Assembly: GCF_003046185.1 (NCBI RefSeq)
Contig: NZ_PZZL01000003.1
Span: 62,001-126,000 of the forward strand
Direction of reading: 5' to 3'
Source of the DNA: Phreatobacter oligotrophus
GTDB taxonomy: Bacteria; Pseudomonadota; Alphaproteobacteria; Rhizobiales; Phreatobacteraceae
Length of the DNA: 64,000 nucleotides
Positions 1 through 8,707 of this stretch are shown here, in pieces. The notes below the pieces were generated by a model. It ran no database searches, was not told the DNA's origin, and worked only from the letters and a program-made list of their open reading frames with translations. Position 1 is the stretch's first letter; each line of letters starts with the position of its first letter. Made by a program: the position numbers and the translations under genes.

Positions 1-936
1 GACGGCGACAATGCCGATGCCTTCTTCGACATCGCCAATTCCGGCGTGTCGCTGGCCATCCAGGACACGATCCGCCAGGCCAACCGCGTCGTCGTCCATG
101 TCGGCTCGGGCAATGTCGATCTCGTCGGCAAGGCCTGCACCCCGAACAGCGCTCTCTGGCTCTACGACACCTATGCGCTCGCCAAGGGCCTCGCCACGGC
201 CCTCCTCAGCGACCGCCACAAGCGCTGGTTCCTGCTGACCGCCGACTATGCCTTCGGCCATGCCATGCAGCGCGACATGACCGAGACGCTGCGCGCCCGC
301 GGCGGCGAGGTGACCGGCGCCGTCCGCCATCCGCTCAACACCATGGACTTCTCGTCCTTCCTGCTGCAGGGCGGCGCCAACATGCAGGTGCTGGCGCTGC
401 TGAACGCCGGCGCCGACACCACCAACGCCATCAAGCAGGCCTATGAGTTCGGCCTCATCCGCCAGGGCGTGAAGCTGGCCGTGCCGATCTTCACCCTCGT
501 CAACGTCAAGGGCATCGGCCCGGAGATCGCCCAGGGCACGACCTTCCTCGCCGGCTATTACTGGGACCGCGATGACGCGAGCCGCGCCTTCGCCCGCCGC
601 TTCGAGGCCAAGATGGGCCGCCCGCCGACCCATGCCCAGGCTGCCGTCTACAGCGCCGTGCTGCACTACCTGAAGGCCGTGCAGGCCAGCGGCACCGATG
701 CCGGTGACCGCGTCATGGCCAAGATGAAGGAACTGCCGGTGCAGGACTTCATGACCACCAATGCCCAGCTGCGCGCCGATGGCCGCCTGATGCGCGACAT
801 GCTGCTGGTCGAGGTGAAGAAGCCGTCCGAGAGCCGAGGCCCCTGGGACCTGCTGCATGTCCGCGCGACCATCGCCGCCGCCGACATGATCCAGCCGCTG
901 GCGGAGAGCCAGTGCCCGCTCGCCCGCAGCCAGTGA
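1..936 (+). CDS. ABC transporter substrate-binding protein, 5'-truncated
   Basis: The reading frame is open from the first base, so the N-terminus and signal peptide lie outside the window; about 311 residues remain. The sequence resembles periplasmic ligand-binding proteins of the branched-chain amino acid type (Peripla_BP_6), with the family's segments AFGHAMQRDM and VKGIGPEIAQGTTFLAGYYW. It would bind a small solute, possibly an amino acid or aromatic acid, and deliver it to a membrane permease. No permease or ATPase genes follow, so any partners would be upstream. The ligand cannot be inferred. A GC-rich hairpin follows the stop codon. Confidence 0.85.
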   Translation, partial: DGDNADAFFDIANSGVSLAIQDTIRQANRVVVHVGSGNVDLVGKACTPNSALWLYDTYALAKGLATALLSDRHKRWFLLTADYAFGHAMQRDMTETLRARGGEVTGAVRHPLNTMDFSSFLLQGGANMQVLALLNAGADTTNAIKQAYEFGLIRQGVKLAVPIFTLVNVKGIGPEIAQGTTFLAGYYWDRDDASRAFARRFEAKMGRPPTHAQAAVYSAVLHYLKAVQASGTDAGDRVMAKMKELPVQDFMTTNAQLRADGRLMRDMLLVEVKKPSESRGPWDLLHVRATIAAADMIQPLAESQCPLARSQ

Positions 937-943
937 CCGGGCG

Positions 944-968
944 GCGCCGGCGGCAGCCCCGCCGGCGC
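944..968 (+). terminator. GC-rich hairpin after the substrate-binding protein gene
   Basis: A perfect 10-bp stem (GCGCCGGCGG / CCGCCGGCGC) with a 5-nt loop lies 8 nt after the stop codon. The tail is TTGTCCTG, with no real T-run, so this may be a weak intrinsic terminator or an mRNA 3'-end stabiliser. Confidence 0.45.
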
Positions 969-1033
969 TTGTCCTGAATCATTTTGTGGATCGCCTGCCG
1001 CTGTTACCCCACACTGGGCAACGGCGGAGAACC

Positions 1034-2899
1034 ATGATGGCGGCGGGGTGGATGAAGACGGCCCTGCTCGTCGTCCCCGCCACCGGCCTCGCGGTGGGCC
1101 TCGCCGCGCCGCTCCTCGGCTTCCCCAATATCGCCCGGCCCGCCTTCACCGCCGCCACGCTGGTGGTGATCGCGGCGCTCCTGGCCGAGATCATCGCGAG
1201 CCTCAGGCGCGGCGAGGTCGGGCTCGACATCGTCGCCCTCCTCTCCATGAGCGCCGCGCTGGCCATTGGCGAGACGCTGGCCGCCAGCGTCGTCGCGCTC
1301 ATGTATGCCGGTGGCCAGAGCCTTGAGGCCTTCGCCGAACGCCGCGCCCGCCGCGACATGGTCGCCCTCCTCGCCCGGGCTCCCCGCAGCACCCGCCGCT
1401 ACGGGGCCCATGGGCTGGAGGAAATCGCCCTCGACGCCGTGGCGATCGGCGACCGCCTGCTCATCCGCCAGGGCGAGACGATCCCCGTCGACGGCACGGT
1501 GACGACCGATCTCGCCGTGATCGACGAAGCGGCGATCACCGGCGAATCCGTGCCGGCCCAGCGCCGCCACGGCGAGCAGGTCATCTCCGGCTCGATCAAT
1601 GTCGGCGCGCCCTTCGACATGCGGGCGGACCGGCTCGCCAGCGACAGCACCCTGGCCGGCATCGTCCGCCTCGTCGCCGCGGCGGAGGCCTCGAAGGCGC
1701 CGATGTCGCGCCTCGCCGACCGCTACGCCATGGTCTTTCTCGCGGTGACCGTGGTGCTGGCGCTGGCCGCCTACATCCTCAGTGGCGATCCCGTGCGCGC
1801 CGTCGCCGTGCTCGTCGTGGCAACCCCCTGCCCGCTCATCCTCGCCGTGCCGGTGGCCCTCGTTGCCGGCCTGTCGCGGGCGGCAGCGCGCGGCATCCTC
1901 GTCAAGGGCGGCAAGGCGCTGGAGGCGCTGGCGCGCATCGACGTGCTCGTCCTCGACAAGACCGGCACCCTGACCCATGGCCGGCCGCGCATCACCTCGG
2001 AGCTCGTCTTCGACGGGATCACGCCGCGCGAGCTCCTCCGCCTCGCGGCCTCCGCCGACCAGGCGTCGCAGCACGTGCTGGCGCGTCGTCTCGTGTCGGA
2101 GGCCGAAGCGCGCGGCCTCGACCTCGCCGTTCCGGAAGCGGCGGAGGAGGTGCCCGGAGAGGGCGTCAGCGCGACCGTGGAGGGACGGCGGGTCAGTGTC
2201 GGCGGCATCGCATACGCCGCGGCGCGCGCCGATCTCGGCACGGGCGATGACGAGGCCGCCGACAATCTCCGCCGCCTGCGTGACGGCACGGGCGTCGTCG
2301 TCGCTGTCAGCGTCGACGGCCGTCTCGCCGGCGGCTTCCTCATGGTCGACGAACTCCGCGCCGGCTCCCACGCCCTGCTCGACGCCCTGCGCGCCGAGGG
2401 GCTGAAGCGCATCGTGCTGGCGACGGGCGACCGCGCCGGCGTCGCCGAGGCGCTGGCGGCGGACCTTCCCGTCGACGAGATCCGCTCCGAGCAGACTCCC
2501 GCCGACAAGGTGGCCGTCGTGGTCGCCGAGCGCCGCCATGGCGCGGTGATGATGGTCGGCGACGGCGTCAACGACGCCCCGGCGCTGGCGGCCGCCGATA
2601 TCGGCCTTGCCATGGGGGCGACGGGCTCGGCCGCCGCTGCCGAAACGGCCGACGTCGTCCTGCTGGTGGACCAGCTCTCGCGGCTGAGGGAAGCCCTCGT
2701 CATCGCCCGCCGCGCCCGGACCATCGCGCTGCAGAGCGTGGTCGCCGGCATCGGCCTGTCCCTGGTCGCGATGGTGGCGGCGGCCTTCGGCCTGATCGCT
2801 CCGGTGCAGGGCGCGCTGCTGCAGGAGGCCATCGATGTGGCGGTGATCCTCAATGCGCTGCGGGCCCTCGGCGGCCCGGTTCCGGCGGAGATCCGCTGA
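1034..2899 (+). CDS. Heavy-metal-translocating P-type ATPase with TPCPL motif
   Basis: A 621-residue P1B-type ATPase that would move a metal ion across the inner membrane using ATP. Visible motifs are the actuator-domain TGES, the phosphorylation motif DKTGTLTHG with Asp about 308, and the hinge motif GDGVNDAP with Asp about 510. The transmembrane metal motif is T264-P-C266-P-L rather than CPC, CPH or SPC, and there is no N-terminal CxxC metal-binding domain. The N-domain has SQHVLA where family members usually have an HP dipeptide. The start at 1034 is chosen because GGAGA precedes ATG-ATG; an upstream GTG at 986 has no ribosome-binding site. The metal cannot be predicted, and no metalloregulator is adjacent. 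Confidence 0.88.
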   Translation: MMAAGWMKTALLVVPATGLAVGLAAPLLGFPNIARPAFTAATLVVIAALLAEIIASLRRGEVGLDIVALLSMSAALAIGETLAASVVALMYAGGQSLEAFAERRARRDMVALLARAPRSTRRYGAHGLEEIALDAVAIGDRLLIRQGETIPVDGTVTTDLAVIDEAAITGESVPAQRRHGEQVISGSINVGAPFDMRADRLASDSTLAGIVRLVAAAEASKAPMSRLADRYAMVFLAVTVVLALAAYILSGDPVRAVAVLVVATPCPLILAVPVALVAGLSRAAARGILVKGGKALEALARIDVLVLDKTGTLTHGRPRITSELVFDGITPRELLRLAASADQASQHVLARRLVSEAEARGLDLAVPEAAEEVPGEGVSATVEGRRVSVGGIAYAAARADLGTGDDEAADNLRRLRDGTGVVVAVSVDGRLAGGFLMVDELRAGSHALLDALRAEGLKRIVLATGDRAGVAEALAADLPVDEIRSEQTPADKVAVVVAERRHGAVMMVGDGVNDAPALAAADIGLAMGATGSAAAAETADVVLLVDQLSRLREALVIARRARTIALQSVVAGIGLSLVAMVAAAFGLIAPVQGALLQEAIDVAVILNALRALGGPVPAEIR

Positions 2900-2939
2900 C
2901 GCTAGGGAACAGGTGAGGCGCTCCCCGCATTGTCAGGGG

Positions 2940-3110
2940 ATGAGCAAGACACCACCCGATACGACACCCGCCGAACCGAAGCCGGTGAGCCCGAAGGCCC
3001 AGCCCGAGGGGCCGCATGCGCGGCCGGACCTCATCGATCCCGACAAGACACCGGGGTCGGGGATGTTCCCCCAGCCCGGCACCAAGGATTCCGAACCCCC
3101 CGCCGGCTAG
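2940..3110 (+). CDS. Small proline-rich hypothetical protein
   Basis: A 56-residue ORF rich in Pro, Asp and Lys, beginning MSKTPPDTT and ending with a conserved-looking stretch TPGSGMFPQPGTKDSEPPAG. It has no membrane segment and looks disordered. Small proteins with a similar TPG(S/T)GM tail occur in Hyphomicrobiales as far as I recall, which supports it being real. The ribosome-binding site is poor because AGGGG directly abuts the ATG. Its TAG overlaps the reverse-strand stop of the next gene inside one CTAG. Function unknown. Confidence 0.5.
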   Translation: MSKTPPDTTPAEPKPVSPKAQPEGPHARPDLIDPDKTPGSGMFPQPGTKDSEPPAG

Positions 3111-4333
3111 CGCGGCGCGGACGCGTTGGTGCGGCGATCCTGGATGAGCGTCAGCACCACCGTGCAGAGCATGAAGCCGGCCGCCACCGCGAAGACGGCC
3201 GTCGGCAGGCCGCGGTCGAGCAGCGCCGCATAGAGCAGCGGGCCGACGAGCCCGCCGAGGTTGAACCCCGTCGAGACGATGCCGAAGACCACGCCCTCCG
3301 AGCCCTTGGGCGCGGCCGCGCGCACCAGCATGTCGCGCGACGGGGTGATGATCCCCGACAGGAAGCCGGCACAGCCGAGCATGACCGTCACCACCAGCAC
3401 CGGCGGCTGGGTGAGCGCGAGCGTCGCTGCAATGATCGCGGTGCAGAGATAGGCGCCCGCCGCGACGAGCCCGTGCCGGGCCGTGCGGTCGGCGACGAAG
3501 CCACCCGCCAGAACGCCCATGGCGCTCATGAACAGGAACAGCGTTAGCGCCGTGTTGGCGCCGGCGAGGTCGATGCCGTAGCCCATGACCAGGGCCGAGG
3601 CCGAGAAGGACGAGATACCGCCGGTCGACAGGCTGAGCAGCATGAACATCGCCATGAGCGACACCACCGCGCCGGTGATGAGCCGGCGCCGGGGCGCGCC
3701 CGCCTTGGTGTCGCCGGTAGCCTTCGACGGCGCGGGCGAGACAGCCGCCTCGCGGCTGAGACCCACCGGGAGCGCGGCGAGAAGGCCGGCAAGGCCGGCG
3801 AGGGTGAAGGCCGCCGGAACGCCGAGGAGCGCCGCCGTGCCGAGCAGCAGAACCGGCGCCATGGCCGTGCCGAGATAGCCCGCGAAGGTGTGGAGGGAGA
3901 AGGCCCGGCCCATGCGCGCGCCGTCGACCCCGCGGGCGAGCAGCGCATAATCGGCCGGGTGGTAGACGCCGTTGGCGAGCCCCGCCGTCGCCATCGCCAC
4001 GATGAGCATCGGATAGCTCGGCATCACCGCCAGCATGAGGAAGCTCGACCCGCCGAGAACGAGCCCGGCGGTCAGCACCCGGCGATGGCCGAAACGGTCG
4101 CAGACCAGGCCCATCGGGCCCTGCACGATCAGCGAGACCAGGTTGAACACGGTCAGCGCCGCGCCGATCTCGAGGAAGCTGCGGCCGAAATGCCCGGGCA
4201 GCAGCGGCAGCAGCGCCGGCACGACCATGATGTGGACGTGGCTGACCCAATGGGCGAGCGAGATCTGCGCCAGCAGCCGGCGCTCGGCGCTGATCGTCGA
4301 TATCGTCTCGGCCGGGGGTGAAAGGGTGGTCAT
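3107..4333 (-). CDS. MFS transporter
   Basis: A 408-residue major facilitator superfamily permease with about 12 hydrophobic segments. The loop between helices 2 and 3 carries GPMGLVCDRFGHRRVL, close to the MFS motif A (GxxxDRxGRR), and the equivalent loop in the second half has GGFVADRTARHG. It is probably a proton-coupled exporter or sugar/drug antiporter of the inner membrane; the substrate is unknown. The start at 4333 (MTTLSPP) is preferred over 4363 because GAGG lies just upstream. It is transcribed towards the small ORF and shares the terminal CTAG with it. Confidence 0.85.
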   Translation of the reverse strand: MTTLSPPAETISTISAERRLLAQISLAHWVSHVHIMVVPALLPLLPGHFGRSFLEIGAALTVFNLVSLIVQGPMGLVCDRFGHRRVLTAGLVLGGSSFLMLAVMPSYPMLIVAMATAGLANGVYHPADYALLARGVDGARMGRAFSLHTFAGYLGTAMAPVLLLGTAALLGVPAAFTLAGLAGLLAALPVGLSREAAVSPAPSKATGDTKAGAPRRRLITGAVVSLMAMFMLLSLSTGGISSFSASALVMGYGIDLAGANTALTLFLFMSAMGVLAGGFVADRTARHGLVAAGAYLCTAIIAATLALTQPPVLVVTVMLGCAGFLSGIITPSRDMLVRAAAPKGSEGVVFGIVSTGFNLGGLVGPLLYAALLDRGLPTAVFAVAAGFMLCTVVLTLIQDRRTNASAPR

Positions 4334-4439
4334 CGCAGCCTCGCCATGGCGCGGGAATAGCATCTTTCGCGACCCGCATCAGCGCGCGGTGGCGCAAGGC
4401 AAGGGTGCTGCGATGGCGGCGGTATCAGATGGAGGGGGT

Positions 4440-4515
<76 letters not shown>

Positions 4516-4536
4516 AATCCGGCTCTTGCGAGCCAT

Positions 4537-4556
4537 GCGGACGGTGGGCCGTCCGC
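4537..4556 (-). other. Perfect hairpin just upstream of tRNA-Ala
   Basis: GCGGACGG and CCGTCCGC form an 8-bp stem with loop TGGG, about 21 nt upstream of the mature tRNA 5' end in the direction of transcription. There is no T tail on either strand. It could be a pre-tRNA leader structure or the end of a convergent transcript. Confidence 0.35.
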
Positions 4557-4806
4557 AGGGTCTCCAGCGGGTGGTCCCGCGTGAGGAGCGCGTCTTTCGC
4601 ACATTTCTTTTCCGCCTTCAAGCGACCCTGTGAGTTTTTTCAACGCCGTTCGACGGAGGTGGCATGGCCCCTCCGGCAGCCCCTTCCGCCTGGCCGAAAT
4701 CATCGCTTGCCCCATGATCCTCAGGTCGCCCGCAACAGCTTCTTAAGGCGCCGCGGCTAGGCTGACGTCACGTTCATCCGCTGCATTCTGGGACCTGTGA
4801 TCCGCA

Positions 4807-5901
4807 ATGCCACCGGCCTCCATCATCGCCGAACTGGAAGATGCGCTCTCAAGCGGCGCCAGCCATCGCCGGGTCGAGACGCTGCGCCGCGTGACGGACC
4901 TGTTCCTCAATGATGCCGACCGCTTCACCGAGGAGCAGGTGGCGCTGTTCGACGACGTCATCACGCGCCTGTCGGACTCCATGGAAGTGGCCGTGCGCCA
5001 GGAGCTGGCCGAGCGTCTCGCGCCGGTGATGAGCGCGCCGAAGACGGTGCTGCGCTCCCTCGCTCAGGCGGACGAGATCGATGTCGCCCGCCCGATCCTG
5101 CTGCTCTCGGCCCAGCTCGACGATACGATCCTCGCCGACATCGCCCGCACCAAGAGCCAGGAGCACATGCTGGCCATTGCCGGCCGCGCCTCGGTGGGCG
5201 AGACCGTCACCGACGTGCTGGTGGAACGGGGCGATGCCCGCGTCACCCGCTCGGTCGCCGCCAACGAGGGCGCCCGCTTCTCCCCGAAGACCTATGACGC
5301 GCTGGTGGAGAAGTCGAAGGGCGACGACGTGCTCGCCGAGGCCGTCGGCCTGCGCAAGGACATCCCGCCCTATCTGTTCCGCGTCATCCTCGCCACCGCC
5401 CGCGAGGAGGTGAGGAAGCGCCTCGTCGCCTCGTCCTCGCCGCGCGAGAAGGTGCACCTGCCCGGCGCCATCGCCGGCGTCGCCGACCGCATCGCGGTGG
5501 GCACCGCTGGCCCCGGGCGCGACTACACCGCCACCCATCGTGCCATTGTCGTCCAGCACGGCCGCGGCGCGCTCGGCGAGGCCGAACTGCGCGCCTATGC
5601 CGAAGACGGCAAGACGGACGAGACGCTCTGCGCCCTGTCGGTGCTGAGCGGCGTGCCCATCGAACTGGTGGAGCGGCTGTTCCTCGGCGACCGGCCCGAC
5701 CCGATCCTGATCATCGCCCGCTGCGCCGGCCTGTCCTGGCCGACGGTGAAGGCGGTGCTGGCGGCGCGCCATGGCAGCGCCGGCTCCTCGACTGCGGGCC
5801 TCGAGGAGGCGCGCGACAGCTATCAGAAGCTGACCTCCGGCACGGCCATGCGTGTCTTGCGCTTCTGGCAGGTGCGCGAGGCCTCCGCCGCGGCCGGCTG
5901 A
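4807..5901 (+). CDS. DUF2336 domain-containing protein
   Basis: A 364-residue soluble protein matching the alphaproteobacterial DUF2336 family, which is made of HEAT-like helical repeats. The typical N-terminal block is visible (RRVETLRRVTDLFL, then a segment with FDDVITRL and RQELAERLAPV), followed by repeated helix pairs with Arg-Xaa-Val-Ala-Ala-Asn-type turns. No catalytic motif is seen. Members are sometimes near cell-cycle or polarity genes, but the role is not established. It stands alone, converging on the DUF1150 gene with a 21-bp gap. The 291 bp before it hold only tRNA-proximal sequence and presumably its promoter. Confidence 0.85.
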   Translation: MPPASIIAELEDALSSGASHRRVETLRRVTDLFLNDADRFTEEQVALFDDVITRLSDSMEVAVRQELAERLAPVMSAPKTVLRSLAQADEIDVARPILLLSAQLDDTILADIARTKSQEHMLAIAGRASVGETVTDVLVERGDARVTRSVAANEGARFSPKTYDALVEKSKGDDVLAEAVGLRKDIPPYLFRVILATAREEVRKRLVASSSPREKVHLPGAIAGVADRIAVGTAGPGRDYTATHRAIVVQHGRGALGEAELRAYAEDGKTDETLCALSVLSGVPIELVERLFLGDRPDPILIIARCAGLSWPTVKAVLAARHGSAGSSTAGLEEARDSYQKLTSGTAMRVLRFWQVREASAAAG

Positions 5902-5922
5902 GCCGCGGCGTCTCGCCGACTG

Positions 5923-6171
5923 TCAGTGCAGGCTGACCGTCTCCAGCTCGTTTTCCCAGGCATTCGCCACCGCGTCCTCGCGGCGGTCGGTCACCATGAT
6001 CGGCGTGCCGTCGGCGGAGACGAGGGCGAAGAGGTCGATCCCCGGCGGCAGGGCCGGCGCCTGCGGGAAGGCGCGGGAGAAATCGTCGGACCGCATCGAT
6101 TTGACATAGGCCACCTTGGCCACGCCCAGCTGGGCGAGGATCTCGGGGGCGATGGGGGAACGGTCGTTCAT
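5923..6171 (-). CDS. DUF1150 family protein
   Basis: An 82-residue acidic protein of the DUF1150 family, with the conserved C-terminal pattern DGTPIMVTDRREDAVANA. It lies 37 nt downstream of the small heat-shock gene on the same strand. This pairing recurs in Hyphomicrobiales, so it is probably co-transcribed and heat induced. Its function is unknown; association with Hsp20 in proteostasis is an inference from linkage only. Confidence 0.88.
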   Translation of the reverse strand: MNDRSPIAPEILAQLGVAKVAYVKSMRSDDFSRAFPQAPALPPGIDLFALVSADGTPIMVTDRREDAVANAWENELETVSLH

Positions 6172-6208
6172 GCTCTAACCTCCTTCAAAGGCAGGTTGCG
6201 GTGCAGGA

Positions 6209-6637
6209 TCAGTCCTGCGTCGCGATGTCGATCCGCCGTATGATCCGCTCGGGCTCCGGGCGGGCCAGATCGATCGACAGGAGACCATTCTTCAGGTCGG
6301 CCCCCATGACCTCCATCCCGTCGGCGAGCACGAAGACCCGCTGGAACTGGCGGGCGGCGATGCCGCGATGGATGAAGTCGCGCCCTTCCGTGTCCTCCTG
6401 CTGGCGGCCACGGATGAGCAACTGGTTCTCTTCGACGGTGACCTCGAGCTGCTGGCGCGTGAAGCCGGCAACCGCGAGGGTGATGCGCAGGCGTTCGGCT
6501 TGCGTCGGCGTCGCGGCGATCCGCTCGATATTGTAGGGCGGATAACCCTCGGCACCCTTGGCGACCCGGTCCAGGACCCGTTCCAGCTGGTCGAAGCCCA
6601 GGAGGAACGGCGAGGAGAGAGACGGCACGCGTGACAT
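6209..6637 (-). CDS. Small heat-shock protein, Hsp20/alpha-crystallin family
   Basis: A 142-residue ATP-independent holdase chaperone of the cytoplasm. The N-terminal arm has SPFLLGFDQLERVLDR, as in IbpA/HspD-type proteins. The alpha-crystallin domain follows, with PPYNIER, a central region typical of beta strands, and AGLxxGLLxIxL-like ADLKNGLLSIDLARPEPE near the end. The start at 6637 (MSRVPSL) is chosen over the TTG at 6724, because the longer form adds non-conserved sequence and GAGGA precedes the ATG at 6637. It heads a probable two-gene operon with DUF1150. The promoter looks sigma-32 like, and the short 5' UTR could sequester the Shine-Dalgarno. Confidence 0.92.
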   Translation of the reverse strand: MSRVPSLSSPFLLGFDQLERVLDRVAKGAEGYPPYNIERIAATPTQAERLRITLAVAGFTRQQLEVTVEENQLLIRGRQQEDTEGRDFIHRGIAARQFQRVFVLADGMEVMGADLKNGLLSIDLARPEPERIIRRIDIATQD

Positions 6638-6715
6638 GGACGAGGTCCTCGGAAGAGCGACATCGACCGGGCCCCGAAGGCACCCGGCACGCCGGACGGC
6701 ACCGGCGCTGTCCGA

Positions 6716-6744
6716 ATATGGCAATGCTCCCCCGCCCCTTCAAG
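6716..6744 (-). promoter_or_regulatory. Putative RpoH (sigma-32) promoter of hsp20
   Basis: Reading on the minus strand, CTTGAA (6744-6739) is followed after exactly 17 nt by CCATAT (6721-6716). Alphaproteobacterial RpoH promoters have a CTTG-type -35 and a C-Y/N-TAT-type -10 at about this spacing. The transcript would start near 6708 and give a leader of about 70 nt. Confidence 0.5.
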
Positions 6745-6773
6745 GACCGCGGGACGGCGAGCGCCGGCCGTCC

Positions 6774-7847
6774 TCAGCCGATACGCTTGCCGGTGTCCTT
6801 GTCGAACAGGTGCAGGTTCTCGCGGGCAGCGAAGACCGACATGGCCGTGCCCGCATCGAGCAGGGCCTTGCCCGGCAGGCGGGCGATCATGTCCTGGCCG
6901 GTGCCGCCGATGGGCCCGTAGACGAAGGTCTCCGACCCCACGGCCTCCACCGCCGAGACGGGGAAGGTGATGCCCACGCCACCCTCGGGCAGCGGGCCGG
7001 TGGCGGGATGGAGATGCTCCGGGCGGATGCCGAGGATGGCGCCGCCCGCCGGCACAGGCAGGCCCGCACCGCCGGTGAGCCCGTCCGTGGCGATGCCGCC
7101 GGGACCGCCGGCGACGGGAATGAGGTTCATCGGCGGGGCGCCGATGAAGCTCGCCACGAAGGTGGAGGCCGGCTTCTCGTAGAGGTCGAGCGGCGCGCCC
7201 GCCTGTTCGACCTCGCCCTTGTTCATCACCACCAGCACGTCGGCGAGCGTCATCGCCTCCAGCTGGTCATGGGTGACATAGACCGAGGTGACGCCAAGCG
7301 CGCGCTGCAGCTTCTTGATCTCGACGCGCATCTGGATGCGCAGCTTGGCGTCGAGGTTGGACAGCGGCTCGTCGAAGAGGAAGACCTGCGGCTTGCGCAC
7401 GATGGCGCGACCCATGGCGACGCGCTGGCGCTGGCCGCCGGAAAGCTGGCGCGGCTTGCGGTCGAGGAAGGGCGTGATCTCGAGGATGCGGGCGGCTTCC
7501 TTCACGCGCGCGTCGATCTCGTCCTTCGGCGTGCCACGGTTGCGCAGGCCATAGGCCATGTTGTCGTAGACGCTCATGTGCGGATAGAGCGCATAGTTCT
7601 GGAAGACCATGGCGATGTCGCGCTCGGCCGGCTCCAGTTCGTTGACGCGCCGCGCGCCGATGCGGCACTCGCCGGAGGTGATGGTCTCCAGCCCTGCGAT
7701 CATGCGCAGCAGCGTGGACTTGCCGCAGCCCGACGGGCCGACGAGCACGCAGAAGGCGCCGTCCGGCACATGGATGTCGACGCCGCGCACGGCCTCGACA
7801 TTGCCGGCATAGACCTTGCGGATCTGGTCGAGAACGACCTCGCTCAT
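6774..7847 (-). CDS. ugpC: sn-glycerol-3-phosphate ABC transporter ATP-binding protein UgpC
   Basis: A 357-residue ATPase of the UgpC/MalK subfamily that energises uptake of glycerol-3-phosphate or its diesters. It has Walker [10 protein letters not shown], the Q-loop [13 protein letters not shown], the signature [14 protein letters not shown], Walker [16 protein letters not shown] and the H-loop [11 protein letters not shown]-terminal OB-like regulatory domain of about 110 residues follows ([19 protein letters not shown]). It is the last gene of ugpBAEC, 11 nt after ugpE, and should be expressed from the PHO-box promoter upstream of ugpB. Confidence 0.94.
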   Translation of the reverse strand: MSEVVLDQIRKVYAGNVEAVRGVDIHVPDGAFCVLVGPSGCGKSTLLRMIAGLETITSGECRIGARRVNELEPAERDIAMVFQNYALYPHMSVYDNMAYGLRNRGTPKDEIDARVKEAARILEITPFLDRKPRQLSGGQRQRVAMGRAIVRKPQVFLFDEPLSNLDAKLRIQMRVEIKKLQRALGVTSVYVTHDQLEAMTLADVLVVMNKGEVEQAGAPLDLYEKPASTFVASFIGAPPMNLIPVAGGPGGIATDGLTGGAGLPVPAGGAILGIRPEHLHPATGPLPEGGVGITFPVSAVEAVGSETFVYGPIGGTGQDMIARLPGKALLDAGTAMSVFAARENLHLFDKDTGKRIG

Positions 7848-7858
7848 GAGTGGGTCCC

Positions 7859-8707
7859 TTATTTCTCAGTCTCGACCAGGCCCTTCACAAAGAGCCGTTG
7901 CATCAGGATGACAACCAGCACCGGCGGCAGCATGGCGAGCACGGCGGTGGCCATGGCGATCTGCCATTCGGTGAGGGCGTCCTGGGTGACGATCATCTTC
8001 TTGATGCCGATGACGATGGTCTGCATCCCCTCTCGCGTCGTGATCAGCAGCGGCCAGAGATACTGGTTCCAGCCATAGATGAACTGGATGACGAAGAGCG
8101 CGGCGATGGAGGTGATGGAGAGCGGCAGCAGCGTGTCGCGGAAGAACTGCATCGGCCCGGCGCCATCGATCTTCGAGGCCTCGACCAGCTCGTCCGGCAC
8201 CGTCATGAAGAACTGGCGGAACAGCAGCGTCGCCGTCGCCGAGGCGATGAGCGGCACGGTGAGGCCCATATAGCTGTCGAGCAAGCCGAGATCGGCGACG
8301 ATCTTGTAGGTCGGGTAGATGCGCACCTCGACGGGGAGCATCAGCGTCACGAAGATGACCCAGAAGGCCGTCATCCGGAAGGGGAAGCGGAAATAGACGA
8401 TGGCGAAGGCCGAGATGATGGAGATGGCGATCTTGCCGATGGCGATCGTCAGCGCCATCACGAGGCTGTTCAGCATCATCAGGCCGACCGGCGAGCGCGA
8501 GGAGCGCGCCGTGCCCTCGAACAGGGTCTGCCGGTAGTTCTCCAGGAAGTAGGGTCCGGGCCTCAGCGGCATGGTGCCGTTGGAAATGGTCGCGGGGTCC
8601 CAGGTCGAGGCGACGAAGGCGACATAGACGGGGAAGGCCACGACGAGGATCCCGAGGGCCAGGATCACGTGGGGCAGGAACGAGAAGAAGCTCTTGCGCT
8701 CGACCAT
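7859..8707 (-). CDS. ugpE: sn-glycerol-3-phosphate ABC transporter permease UgpE
   Basis: A 282-residue inner-membrane permease of the MalG type, about the length of E. coli UgpE. It has six hydrophobic segments and the cytoplasmic EAA loop, which contacts the ATPase and reads [17 protein letters not shown]. The start at 8707 overlaps the ugpA stop by one base (TGATG), indicating translational coupling. It pairs with UgpA to form the channel. Confidence 0.94.
   Translation of the reverse strand: MVERKSFFSFLPHVILALGILVVAFPVYVAFVASTWDPATISNGTMPLRPGPYFLENYRQTLFEGTARSSRSPVGLMMLNSLVMALTIAIGKIAISIISAFAIVYFRFPFRMTAFWVIFVTLMLPVEVRIYPTYKIVADLGLLDSYMGLTVPLIASATATLLFRQFFMTVPDELVEASKIDGAGPMQFFRDTLLPLSITSIAALFVIQFIYGWNQYLWPLLITTREGMQTIVIGIKKMIVTQDALTEWQIAMATAVLAMLPPVLVVILMQRLFVKGLVETEK

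Noticed and set aside
1004-2539. 511-residue minus-strand ORF opposite the P-type ATPase
   Set aside because: Composition is Ala/Arg/His/Gly-rich with no domain; it is the GC-rich antisense frame of a clearly real gene.
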